Source: Erysipelotrichaceae bacterium
Lineage (GTDB): Bacteria > Bacillota_I > Bacilli_A > RFN20 > CAG-826
Assembly (NCBI GenBank): GCA_012729405.1
Contig: JAAYDH010000072.1
Span: 1 to 15,527 of the forward strand
DNA: 15,527 bases
Direction: 5' to 3'
The notes under the pieces were generated by a model. That model was not told the origin of the DNA and made no database searches. It saw nothing but the letters and a program-made list of their open reading frames with translations. The position numbers were made by a program, and so were the translations under genes. Positions 6,961 through 14,228 of the stretch are shown here, piece by piece. How positions within the stretch are numbered: the stretch's first letter is position 1; each line of letters begins with the position of its first letter.

Positions 6961-8172
6961 CTAATCTTTCACTTTGATTCTTTTTAAGCGAGTAATATCA
7001 GCGATGCCATCTTTACATTTAAGAGTGACTTCGCCCTCGATTAAGGGGGAAAGATAGTCGCGAAATTCTTGTGACATTCGAGTATTATCCACCATCATAG
7101 ATGACGGGATGTGGGCTTCAGCGTTAGCGACTTTGTCGAGGTCGGCTAATTCGTAATTAATAATATATGGGTAAGTGGAAATTCTTTTGAAGACCACCAT
7201 TTTGCCGGTGATGCCTTGAAGAGCACTTTGAACGGCGACTTCTCCAGTGCGAACAGCTTCCGTGCGATCGGTTAAAGAGATAAAAGCGGGGAACGCTCTC
7301 TGAGTTAAAGAGAGTTCAACAGCGCGGGTTGGAATATTTAAGCGATCTTCGACGATGGTACAAAGATCAGTGGCAGCACCGCCCAATTGAGCGTGACCAA
7401 AACTATCAACGCGGACGCGAGACATATCGCGCGGAAAGTTAATTCCTTCGGAAATAGCGACGAGAGCATAGCCTTTTTCTTCATAAATCTTCTTGATATC
7501 GACTAAGAATTCTTCGAGATCAAAAGGACGTTCAGGAATATAGAAAAGATGCGGACGCGTTTCTTCGGGCAATAAATCAGCAGAGGCGGTTAACCAACCA
7601 GCATTTCGACCCATGATTTCAATGATGTGAACTTTACCTTTTTTGAAAGCTTTGGCGTCCATAGCGAAAGCATGAATCGCATTGATGACGAACTTGGCAG
7701 CACTTGGAAAACCTAAGGAGTGATCAGTGCAGGCTAAGTCGTTATCAATCGTCTTAGGGACACCAATGACTTTGATGTCAAGACCGAGTTCGTTGACGAG
7801 GGCAGCAATTTTATTGCAGGTATCCATCGAATCGTTTCCGCCGTTGACGAAGACGTAATTGATGTGATGTTTTTTGAGATTATCGATGATCTTTAAATAA
7901 ATAGGATCGTGAAAATCCTTGGGTAGCTTTCTTCTTGTCGTCCCTAAAATAGCTCCAGGAGTTTGAAGAAGTAATTCGATTTGTTCACTGTCTTCTGCTC
8001 CGAGGTCAATGAGATTGCCATCAATAAGGCCCTCAATTCCGTTTAATGAGCCATAGATGTGAGCGATGAGGTCAGGATGTCTCTTGGCCTCAAGAATTGC
8101 TCCATAAAGCGAGGAGTTGATAACCGAGGTCGGTCCTCCTGATTGAATGTAGACCATATTTTTGTTTTCCAT
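6961..8172 (-). CDS. pfp: 6-phosphofructokinase, probably pyrophosphate-dependent
   Basis: Phosphofructokinase family enzyme of 403 residues, cytoplasmic, making fructose 1,6-bisphosphate in glycolysis. Visible motifs: N-terminal SGGPTSVIN (11-19), GGNDS (111-115), PKTIDND (139-145) with the catalytic aspartate, MGRNAGW (187-193). Two residues separate ATP from PPi enzymes in this family: ATP forms have Gly where this has Asp114 (GGDGS versus GG-x-DS) and Gly where this has Lys140 (PGTIDND versus PKTIDND). Both point to PPi. N113 replaces the usual Asp of GGD, a variant worth noting. I start at the ATG 8170-8172, with AAAGGA 10 bases upstream; an in-frame TTG at 8232 would sit in the promoter -35 box. 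An ATG five codons further in is also possible. It is the first gene of the ATP synthase operon. Confidence 0.9.
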   Translation of the reverse strand: MENKNMVYIQSGGPTSVINSSLYGAILEAKRHPDLIAHIYGSLNGIEGLIDGNLIDLGAEDSEQIELLLQTPGAILGTTRRKLPKDFHDPIYLKIIDNLKKHHINYVFVNGGNDSMDTCNKIAALVNELGLDIKVIGVPKTIDNDLACTDHSLGFPSAAKFVINAIHAFAMDAKAFKKGKVHIIEIMGRNAGWLTASADLLPEETRPHLFYIPERPFDLEEFLVDIKKIYEEKGYALVAISEGINFPRDMSRVRVDSFGHAQLGGAATDLCTIVEDRLNIPTRAVELSLTQRAFPAFISLTDRTEAVRTGEVAVQSALQGITGKMVVFKRISTYPYIINYELADLDKVANAEAHIPSSMMVDNTRMSQEFRDYLSPLIEGEVTLKCKDGIADITRLKRIKVKD

Positions 8173-8203
8173 ATTTAATTTTTCCTTTGTTATACCAGGT
8201 AAT

Positions 8204-8232
8204 ATTATCCTAATATTCCGGCCAAATTTCAA
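8204..8232 (-). promoter_or_regulatory. sigma-A-type promoter of the pfp-atp operon
   Basis: On the minus strand, TTGAAA (8232-8227), a 17-base spacer and GATAAT (8209-8204) each match the consensus at five of six bases. The expected start of transcription near 8197 gives a leader of about 25 bases containing AAAGGA before the ATG at 8172. No other good promoter is obvious before the next nine genes, so it probably drives the whole operon. Confidence 0.75.
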
Positions 8233-8285
8233 TAAATATCACATTTTGATGGTCTCGAAAGAAAGAGAAAATTTATTTTTTCTTT

Positions 8286-8319
8286 CATAAAAAACTAGCG
8301 AGAACAAATCACCTCGCTA
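8286..8319 (-). terminator. hairpin plus T run in the divergent intergenic region (terminator or attenuator-like)
   Basis: Read on the minus strand: TAGCGAG, a 10-base loop, CTCGCTA, then G and six T. The 7-bp stem is perfect (8296-8302 with 8313-8319). It lies between the two divergent promoters. It could end antisense transcription coming from the kinase side, or act as a leader terminator if a further minus-strand promoter lies upstream, or the dyad may be an operator. Confidence 0.4.
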
Positions 8320-8335
8320 AATTTGCTTAATTTAT

Positions 8336-8364
8336 TTGCATAATCTAGTCATCCCATATAAAAT
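8336..8364 (+). promoter_or_regulatory. sigma-A-type promoter of the nucleoside kinase
   Basis: TTGCAT (8336-8341), a 17-base spacer and TAAAAT (8359-8364) form a good promoter, with the start of transcription expected near 8371 and a leader of about 30 bases. A shifted -10 (TATAAA) is also present. Confidence 0.65.
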
Positions 8365-8386
8365 CAATTTGCTAGTTTTATATACT

Positions 8387-8393
8387 AAGGAGG
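8387..8393 (+). promoter_or_regulatory. ribosome binding site of the nucleoside kinase
   Basis: AAGGAGG, 7 bases before the ATG at 8401; a near-ideal site that fixes the start. Confidence 0.88.
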
Positions 8394-8400
8394 CTATAAC

Positions 8401-10041
8401 ATGTCATTTACTGTGACCTTTAATAACGCAACAAAAACGTATGACAAACCAGTCAGCGTCCTCGAAGTCATCGGGGATAGTCGTGAATATCTATGCGCTT
8501 ACGTCAATAATCGTGTTCGCGAGTTGACATATGTAATTAGTAAGGATTCGGAAATCGTTCCATTGACTTTCAAAGATCGCGATGCTAAACCATCCTATGA
8601 AGCTTCGCTTCGTTTCTTGGTCGCCATGGCGATGAGAAAAATTCATCCAGAAATCGAGATTCGTTTTTCCTACAACGTTTCCCGTTCTATTTTTATGCAG
8701 ATTCTCAATTCTGGTGTGACCAGCACAAATAAGATGGTCAAGGAATTGGTCGAGGAAATGAATCGACTCATCAAAGCCGATTTACCACTCGTCAGAAGCA
8801 TAGTTAGCAAAGAAGAAGCCGCAAAGATTTTTGGTGAAGAAGGCTATCAAGATAAGGCCGATATTCTCACTTATCGCCCGGAGAAAACCGCTCATGTTTA
8901 TACGTGCGACGGATATCACAACTATATGTATAACCGAATGGTTCCATCCACTGGTTACATTACCAAATGGGATATTAAGTTCTATCATCCCGGAATCATT
9001 ATTCGTTATCCTCGCCCAGAGTGCGGTGGTGAAATTCCTCCCTTTGAAGATGCACCAACCTTTGGCAAGACCTTAAAAAGGGCTCACCAATGGGCTAAGG
9101 CAACTGGTGGCGACACCATCGTCAGCATCAACCGCCGCCTTCAAAAAGATGGCCCAGTTGATCTTATTAACTTAAGTGAGCACAAACACAATCAACAACT
9201 CACCGAGTTAGGCAATCTAATCGAAGTCGACAAAGAAAATATTCGCTTAATTTGCATCGCCGGACCTTCCTCTTCTGGAAAAACCACCTTCGCAAACCGT
9301 TTAAGAATCGAATTATTATCTCGGGGCATCAACCCAATCCGTATTTCAATGGATGACTACTACCGACCAAAATCAGAAGCTCCAAAGGATGAGGATGGTA
9401 ATCCTGACCTAGAGTCAATCGAAGCGTTAGATATTGAAACCTTTAACCAAAACATGTCCGACCTTATCTGCGGTTTGCCGGTTGAACTTCCCAAGTTTGA
9501 TTTCAAACTCGGCCACCGCGTTAAAGGTCGCACCCTCCAAATCTTGAGCGATCAACCAATTATCATCGAGGGCATTCATGCCTTAAATGAAAGAATGACC
9601 TCCTCGATCCCCAGCCATCAAAAATTCAAGATTTTTATCGCTCCCCAAGCACAGGTCAATATCGACAATCACAATCCACTATCGCTCACTGATTTACGTC
9701 TTCTTCGTCGTATCGTCCGCGACTACCAATTCCGCGGGAGCAGTGCGACTGAAACAATGTCAATGTGGGATAGCGTGAGAAGAGGCGAATTCAAGTGGAT
9801 ATACAATAACCAAGAAGGTGCAAACTATGTCTTTAACTCATTCTTGACTTATGAACTTTGCTGCATGAAGAAATACGCTCTTCCAATCCTTGAAGTTATC
9901 GATTCTGAAAGTGAGTTCTTCCCTGTCGCTGAGAGATTAATGAGAATGTTAAAGTTCTTCGAAGATATCCCCGACGAGTGGGTGCCATGCAACTCCTTGA
10001 TGCGTGAATTCATCGGTGGCTCTTGCTACGCGGATGTGTGA
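8401..10041 (+). CDS. nucleoside (uridine) kinase with TGS and ThrRS-like N-terminal domains
   Basis: A 546-residue three-part protein. Residues 1-60 resemble a TGS (ubiquitin-like) domain; 65-230 resemble the second additional domain of threonyl-tRNA synthetase, with VPSTG (181-185); 280-510 are a uridine kinase/phosphoribulokinase-type P-loop kinase with Walker A GPSSSGKTT (288-296), MDDYYR (317-322), EGIHALN (390-396) and the arginine-rich lid RRIVRDYQFRG (436-446). It probably phosphorylates a nucleoside, perhaps uridine, but substrate cannot be read here. The metal-binding HxxxH of the ThrRS editing site is replaced (Ala68, Phe72 by my alignment), as are the Cys and His before VPSTG (Met176, Met180), so tRNA editing is unlikely. 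It is a single-gene unit with its own promoter, ends in TGA, and is followed by a bidirectional terminator. Confidence 0.88.
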   Translation: MSFTVTFNNATKTYDKPVSVLEVIGDSREYLCAYVNNRVRELTYVISKDSEIVPLTFKDRDAKPSYEASLRFLVAMAMRKIHPEIEIRFSYNVSRSIFMQILNSGVTSTNKMVKELVEEMNRLIKADLPLVRSIVSKEEAAKIFGEEGYQDKADILTYRPEKTAHVYTCDGYHNYMYNRMVPSTGYITKWDIKFYHPGIIIRYPRPECGGEIPPFEDAPTFGKTLKRAHQWAKATGGDTIVSINRRLQKDGPVDLINLSEHKHNQQLTELGNLIEVDKENIRLICIAGPSSSGKTTFANRLRIELLSRGINPIRISMDDYYRPKSEAPKDEDGNPDLESIEALDIETFNQNMSDLICGLPVELPKFDFKLGHRVKGRTLQILSDQPIIIEGIHALNERMTSSIPSHQKFKIFIAPQAQVNIDNHNPLSLTDLRLLRRIVRDYQFRGSSATETMSMWDSVRRGEFKWIYNNQEGANYVFNSFLTYELCCMKKYALPILEVIDSESEFFPVAERLMRMLKFFEDIPDEWVPCNSLMREFIGGSCYADV

Positions 10042-10060
10042 TGACCATTTAAAAATAAAA

Positions 10061-10087
10061 AAGAAAGAGAACTCAGTTCTCTTTTTT
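10061..10087. terminator. bidirectional intrinsic terminator
   Basis: AAGAAAGAGAAC (10061-10072), loop TCA, GTTCTCTTTTTT (10076-10087): 12 pairs with one wobble. T runs follow on the plus strand and, beyond the left arm, on the minus strand. It serves the nucleoside kinase and the minus-strand gene that ends here; the loop TCA is that gene's TGA stop codon. Confidence 0.88.
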
Positions 10088-11209
10088 ATTGCTTTTTTCT
10101 TGGAATTCTTTGAATTTCGCGCTCTCGCGTTTGTGGATGTTGACGAGTTGCGAGTAATAGACATTGCGCATTGCTTCGTATCGTTTCATCTGCTCTGGAC
10201 TCACTCTTTTAGAGAATAGAGAGACAAAGATTCTCTCTAAACGAAAGAACGATTCGTAAAGACTGAGGAGCGTGATGAAGTAGAAATAATCGCGGTTAGA
10301 ATAGATGAGCATTGGGGTGCTGTGGATGATTTCGGAGCTCATTTCATAGCGGGAATTATAGGCATCTAGACGGGCGATTTTTTCTAAGCCATCGCGGAAA
10401 TTGAGTTTAAAAGTTGGTGTCGCTTTTACCTCTGGTATCGCGTACAACCAACCGTACTCAATGTACTTTTTAATATCTTTGCTTTTAAGGTCGTATTCTT
10501 TCATTTCTTCCTTCATCGAATTGAAGATGTCGGTCTGTTTATTCTTGTCGGTCATCACATCTTTGAAGGCAATGCCAAACTTCATATGTCTTAAGTAACG
10601 ATTTATGACGGGCTCGCCATAATGCTCGAGAAGGATGAGAGTACACTCACACTCGTGAAGGGTTCTCCAGGAGGAAAAAGCTTCGGTTTCAAAGCCGTCC
10701 ACCAATAATGACAATGCACATTTAGCGATGGTTAGTGACTTTGTTAAAAGATCGGTAATTAGCGTTGAGGCCGGATCATTTTTCTCATATTTTTGCAAAA
10801 TGTTAAGAGTGAAGTTGATATAGACACTGAGCGAAGAGACTGGTGGGAAATAGGCATTAGCGATTTGTCTTTCCTTATGTTCAAGCTTTTGCAGGCTGAT
10901 GTATTTATCTGCGACAATCGAAGCCATTGATGCTTTGATATTCTCGTTGGCGATAAATTCTTGGATTTGTTCGGGAGTGCGAACGGCGATGCTATAAACA
11001 TATTCGCCAACACAGTATTCGATAACTTCGACGGAGTTGACATTAAAGAGTCGTTCAAAAGAGGCGAGTTCCGAAAATTGAGAAATCGCGTCCATGGCTA
11101 ATTCGTAGATTTCAAAAATAAAGTCCTTGGATGCTGATGAGGGAATTCTGAGATATTCGAGAATTTTGGTGACTTGTTCTTTGTTGAGAACGGCAATTTT
11201 ATTAGTCAA
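10073..11209 (-). CDS. DUF5677-like protein of unknown function, in the addBA operon
   Basis: A 378-residue, mostly helical soluble protein. The segment 165-194 (hydrophobic run, then GFETEAFSSWRTLHE with R182 and E186) and a later S-S-x4-H segment (S291 to H296, SSEIIHSTP) match the pattern I know from DUF5677, a HEPN-like helical family with no settled role. The N-terminal 120 residues I do not recognise. The tail (after 335) is basic and charged. It starts with TTG at 11207-11209, overlapping the addA stop by 8 bases, with GGGAGGA about 9 bases upstream inside addA; this favours coupled translation. It ends with TGA in the loop of the terminator hairpin, so its last residues (NKKEN) are encoded by the stem. 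Family assignment is from memory of motifs and moderate in confidence. Confidence 0.6.
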   Translation of the reverse strand: MTNKIAVLNKEQVTKILEYLRIPSSASKDFIFEIYELAMDAISQFSELASFERLFNVNSVEVIEYCVGEYVYSIAVRTPEQIQEFIANENIKASMASIVADKYISLQKLEHKERQIANAYFPPVSSLSVYINFTLNILQKYEKNDPASTLITDLLTKSLTIAKCALSLLVDGFETEAFSSWRTLHECECTLILLEHYGEPVINRYLRHMKFGIAFKDVMTDKNKQTDIFNSMKEEMKEYDLKSKDIKKYIEYGWLYAIPEVKATPTFKLNFRDGLEKIARLDAYNSRYEMSSEIIHSTPMLIYSNRDYFYFITLLSLYESFFRLERIFVSLFSKRVSPEQMKRYEAMRNVYYSQLVNIHKRESAKFKEFQEKSNKKEN

Positions 11210-14200
11210 TTTGTCTTTCCTCCCCTGTTAAGGCAGCAACAAGATACATCCGAATCGGTTTATCACTAATACTTTTAATATAATCGCGATAAGTATGTAA
11301 CTGTACAATGTAATGTTCATCATCAAGGTTTTTAAGTTTAAAATCAACAATAATGATTTCGTTTGGCTTAAGTATTAAGCAGTCAATAATTCCATGGACC
11401 TGGTTAACATCATCATAAAATTCATATTCGTGTCGGAGGTCTTTATTTTTGACATTGGCGAAAAGGGAACTCTTTAAAACATTAGAAACACATTTGCCAA
11501 GTCTTTTATCAGAGATGAATGAGAGATCTTTTTTCTCGTAGTCCACCACTTCAAGAAGATGATGAAGTTGGTTGCCAAATTCAAGAGCGGATTGTTCTGC
11601 TCCTTGAACCTCTTTCTTGCTTGCAGCCTTCTTCTCCACCAACTTGCTTGGTAATGAAAGTTGTTTAATTTTCACGATTTTAGAGGCTTTTTGCCGACTA
11701 TTTGAAGGAATTGAAGCCTTTTTCCAAACGTATTCTTTTCCCAGAGCATCAGGGAGAGCGAGGTATTCAAGGAAGTTTTTGAAGCAGTTGGCTTTTTTCA
11801 AATCATAGAAAGTCGTATCATTTTCATCACGTGGATAAAGGAAAATTAGCTTTTCTCTAACTCGAGTAATAGCGACATAGAAAAGGCGAATTTTTTCTTC
11901 GAAATCATCTTGGACATATTTTTGTTTAATTAAGAAGTGTGGAAAAGAAGCATATGGGATATCATTCGGGGATGGGAAGAAAATTCCATAATCGGGGGAG
12001 GCTATAAAACTTTCCTTTACTTCATCGCGATTAAAAGTTTTAAATAGGCCTGGCAAGTAGACAATCGGATATTCCAAACCTTTTGAACGATGAATAGTAA
12101 TAATCGTCACCGCGTTTTTTTGATGACCTTTTCGAGGAACTTTTACTTCAAGACCATATTGAGTAAGCTCTCCAAAATAGGTAGCAAAGTCGTCAAGTGA
12201 AAACCCTAGATCGTCCATCGATTTAGCAAAGGAAAGGAAGCTATCGACCATTTCAATGTTGTTGTTAATCCGATCGAGGCGCATCAGTTGATGATAGATA
12301 TCAAACTCATCATACAAAGCTCGGACAATCTCATATAGTGAGCTGTTCTTGAAAATCCGCACCACTTTTTCCAATTTTTCAAAAAGGGCGGTATGAACAA
12401 ATAGCTTACTAGCGACGATATCGAAAATTTCTTGATCCGGCAGCCTCATTAAGAAAGAGCGGGCAATCGAAACATAGGCATGAATAAAACAATCGTCCAG
12501 ATTATTATTTGCAATTGATGAAAATAGGATGATTAGATTTTTTGTCACCATGCCTAATAGGGAATCATCAATCCGCTCATCCTGAATGACATTTAAGGGG
12601 ATGCCGCGAATCGAGAAATAACGATGATATTTATCAAAGTCGGTGGCACGGTCAATGATGATGGAAAAATCACCAAAGCCGACTGGCCGCGTTATTTTTT
12701 CCTCTTTATCATAGATGGTAAAGCCATCGTTTATCTTGGCAATAATATCATCGGCGATAATCGCGATTTCTTGATCAACGTTTTCTTCTGATTTTCCCTT
12801 TGGGTAGGTATAAACAACAGGCAAATAGTCATTATTATTATCTTGGCTATAGATCACAGGTTCGAAAACAAAATTGTGACCATCATCATAATTGATGATG
12901 TTGTACCTTGAAGTCATAAGTTTTGCAAATGTCTCATTGATGAAATTGATAACTTGATATCGTGAGCGAAAACTGACATTGAGATCAATTTCTTTTCCGC
13001 CTTGATTCTTTTTGTAAGCCACGAATTTATCTTGGAAAATTTGGCAATTAGCATTTCTAAAACGATAGATGGACTGTTTGACATCACCGACCATGTAGAC
13101 GTTATCGCGACTTAAGGCGCGAATTACCTCTTCTTGGATGTCGGAGGTATCCTGATATTCATCCACCATGATAAAATCAAACGAACTTTTTATTTCCTCA
13201 CAAACTTCAGGAATAGCAATAATCTCGAGGGCCATCCGAGCAATATCTGGAAAATCGTAACTGTGGTTTTCTTTTTTGAAAGCAAAAAATCGTTTATCGA
13301 CAATTTGAGCCATTTCAACCAGTAATTTGCCATAAAGTTGATAAAGAGTAAACGCTTTTAAGACTTCTTTGCGAGGCCCGAAATTGCCGGCCTTCCATTC
13401 TTTAAATGAGGTAGCAATATAATTCCGCAACAGTTTGTCTTCCTCGGGATATTTAGATCTCTGTTTGGGAAAGATAAGCACTTCCTTCAAAAAAGCGAAT
13501 TCATCGTAATTCCTGGCGTTGATTATTTGATCGAGAATATCGCAAATCTGATTGGCGTCGTCGAGATCACTTAAAGTTTCCCCTAATTTTCTTAGCTGGC
13601 GGAAATTTTCCACTTCTTGGAGATAGTAATTATCGATATATGAATTGATACGATTGGTATCATAGCAATCTTCCATCAGGTAGCGAAAGAAGGCGGATTT
13701 ATTAATTTTTAGATTTGATAAATTTATGATTTGCTCGAGGAAGCTCTTTAGAGATTGATCGCTCTTCAAGCAAAAAGCATTAATCATTTCCACAAAGAGC
13801 GGGTTACGACTTTCATAATATTCGTTGAAGACTTGATCGATAATCTTCAGCTTTTGGATCTTGAGCAGACTCGGTTCCATAATGTTTATATCGCTCGAAA
13901 TGCAGAGTCTAGAGCAGTATTTTTTGACAAGATAGAGGCTGAAAGCATCAAAAGTTTCGATGTGAGCAGCTTCAATCTCAGTGGCGAGATTATTGGTTTG
14001 TGAATCAGCGAGAAGTTTATCCCGCAAACGGGTTTTCATTTCTCCGGCCGCGGCGTTGGTAAATGTTAAAACTAGGAATCTACTAAGAGAATGCCCGGAC
14101 TTTATAATTTGGAAGATACGCTCAGTTAAAACAGCGGTCTTGCCGCTTCCAGCTCCGGCGGAAACTAAAACATTGCTACCGATGGTTCGAATCGCTTCAA

Positions 14201-14228
14201 GTTGATTCTTTGACCATTTAAATGCCAT
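11202..14228 (-). CDS. addA: ATP-dependent helicase/nuclease subunit A (AddA)
   Basis: UvrD-type helicase-nuclease of the AddAB complex, which resects double-strand DNA ends and loads RecA. Length is 1008 residues, shorter than the roughly 1230 of Bacillus. Helicase motifs are intact: SAGAGSGKT (23-31), LTFTNAAAGEMKTRL (54-68), VDEYQD (355-360), GDVKQSIYRFR (381-391), NVSFRSR (417-423), TIHRSKGLEYP (711-721), RLFYVAITRVREKL (781-794). The C-terminal RecB-type nuclease shows GNQLHHLLE (885-893), GIID (D949), VDFK (D962, K964) and QLxxY (Q976), so it should cut DNA. The ATG at 14226-14228 overlaps the end of addB by 11 bases, with GAGGAGGG upstream. The missing length seems to lie in the variable 1B/2B regions and the linker, not in the catalytic motifs. 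Confidence 0.96.
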   Translation of the reverse strand: MAFKWSKNQLEAIRTIGSNVLVSAGAGSGKTAVLTERIFQIIKSGHSLSRFLVLTFTNAAAGEMKTRLRDKLLADSQTNNLATEIEAAHIETFDAFSLYLVKKYCSRLCISSDINIMEPSLLKIQKLKIIDQVFNEYYESRNPLFVEMINAFCLKSDQSLKSFLEQIINLSNLKINKSAFFRYLMEDCYDTNRINSYIDNYYLQEVENFRQLRKLGETLSDLDDANQICDILDQIINARNYDEFAFLKEVLIFPKQRSKYPEEDKLLRNYIATSFKEWKAGNFGPRKEVLKAFTLYQLYGKLLVEMAQIVDKRFFAFKKENHSYDFPDIARMALEIIAIPEVCEEIKSSFDFIMVDEYQDTSDIQEEVIRALSRDNVYMVGDVKQSIYRFRNANCQIFQDKFVAYKKNQGGKEIDLNVSFRSRYQVINFINETFAKLMTSRYNIINYDDGHNFVFEPVIYSQDNNNDYLPVVYTYPKGKSEENVDQEIAIIADDIIAKINDGFTIYDKEEKITRPVGFGDFSIIIDRATDFDKYHRYFSIRGIPLNVIQDERIDDSLLGMVTKNLIILFSSIANNNLDDCFIHAYVSIARSFLMRLPDQEIFDIVASKLFVHTALFEKLEKVVRIFKNSSLYEIVRALYDEFDIYHQLMRLDRINNNIEMVDSFLSFAKSMDDLGFSLDDFATYFGELTQYGLEVKVPRKGHQKNAVTIITIHRSKGLEYPIVYLPGLFKTFNRDEVKESFIASPDYGIFFPSPNDIPYASFPHFLIKQKYVQDDFEEKIRLFYVAITRVREKLIFLYPRDENDTTFYDLKKANCFKNFLEYLALPDALGKEYVWKKASIPSNSRQKASKIVKIKQLSLPSKLVEKKAASKKEVQGAEQSALEFGNQLHHLLEVVDYEKKDLSFISDKRLGKCVSNVLKSSLFANVKNKDLRHEYEFYDDVNQVHGIIDCLILKPNEIIIVDFKLKNLDDEHYIVQLHTYRDYIKSISDKPIRMYLVAALTGEERQID

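Noticed and set aside
8173..8232. Upstream extension of the phosphofructokinase to a TTG at 8232
   Set aside because: No ribosome binding site, the added 20 residues do not look like the family N-terminus, and the TTG falls in the -35 box of the likely promoter.
10039..10075. Mycoplasma-type genetic code (TGA as Trp)
   Set aside because: TGA ends the kinase and the DUF5677-like gene at sensible places just at a terminator, and conserved Trp residues use TGG.
10004..10219. Small plus-strand ORF across the terminator and the end of the minus-strand gene
   Set aside because: It reads through the hairpin and T run, giving a Phe-rich low-complexity peptide; no ribosome binding site.
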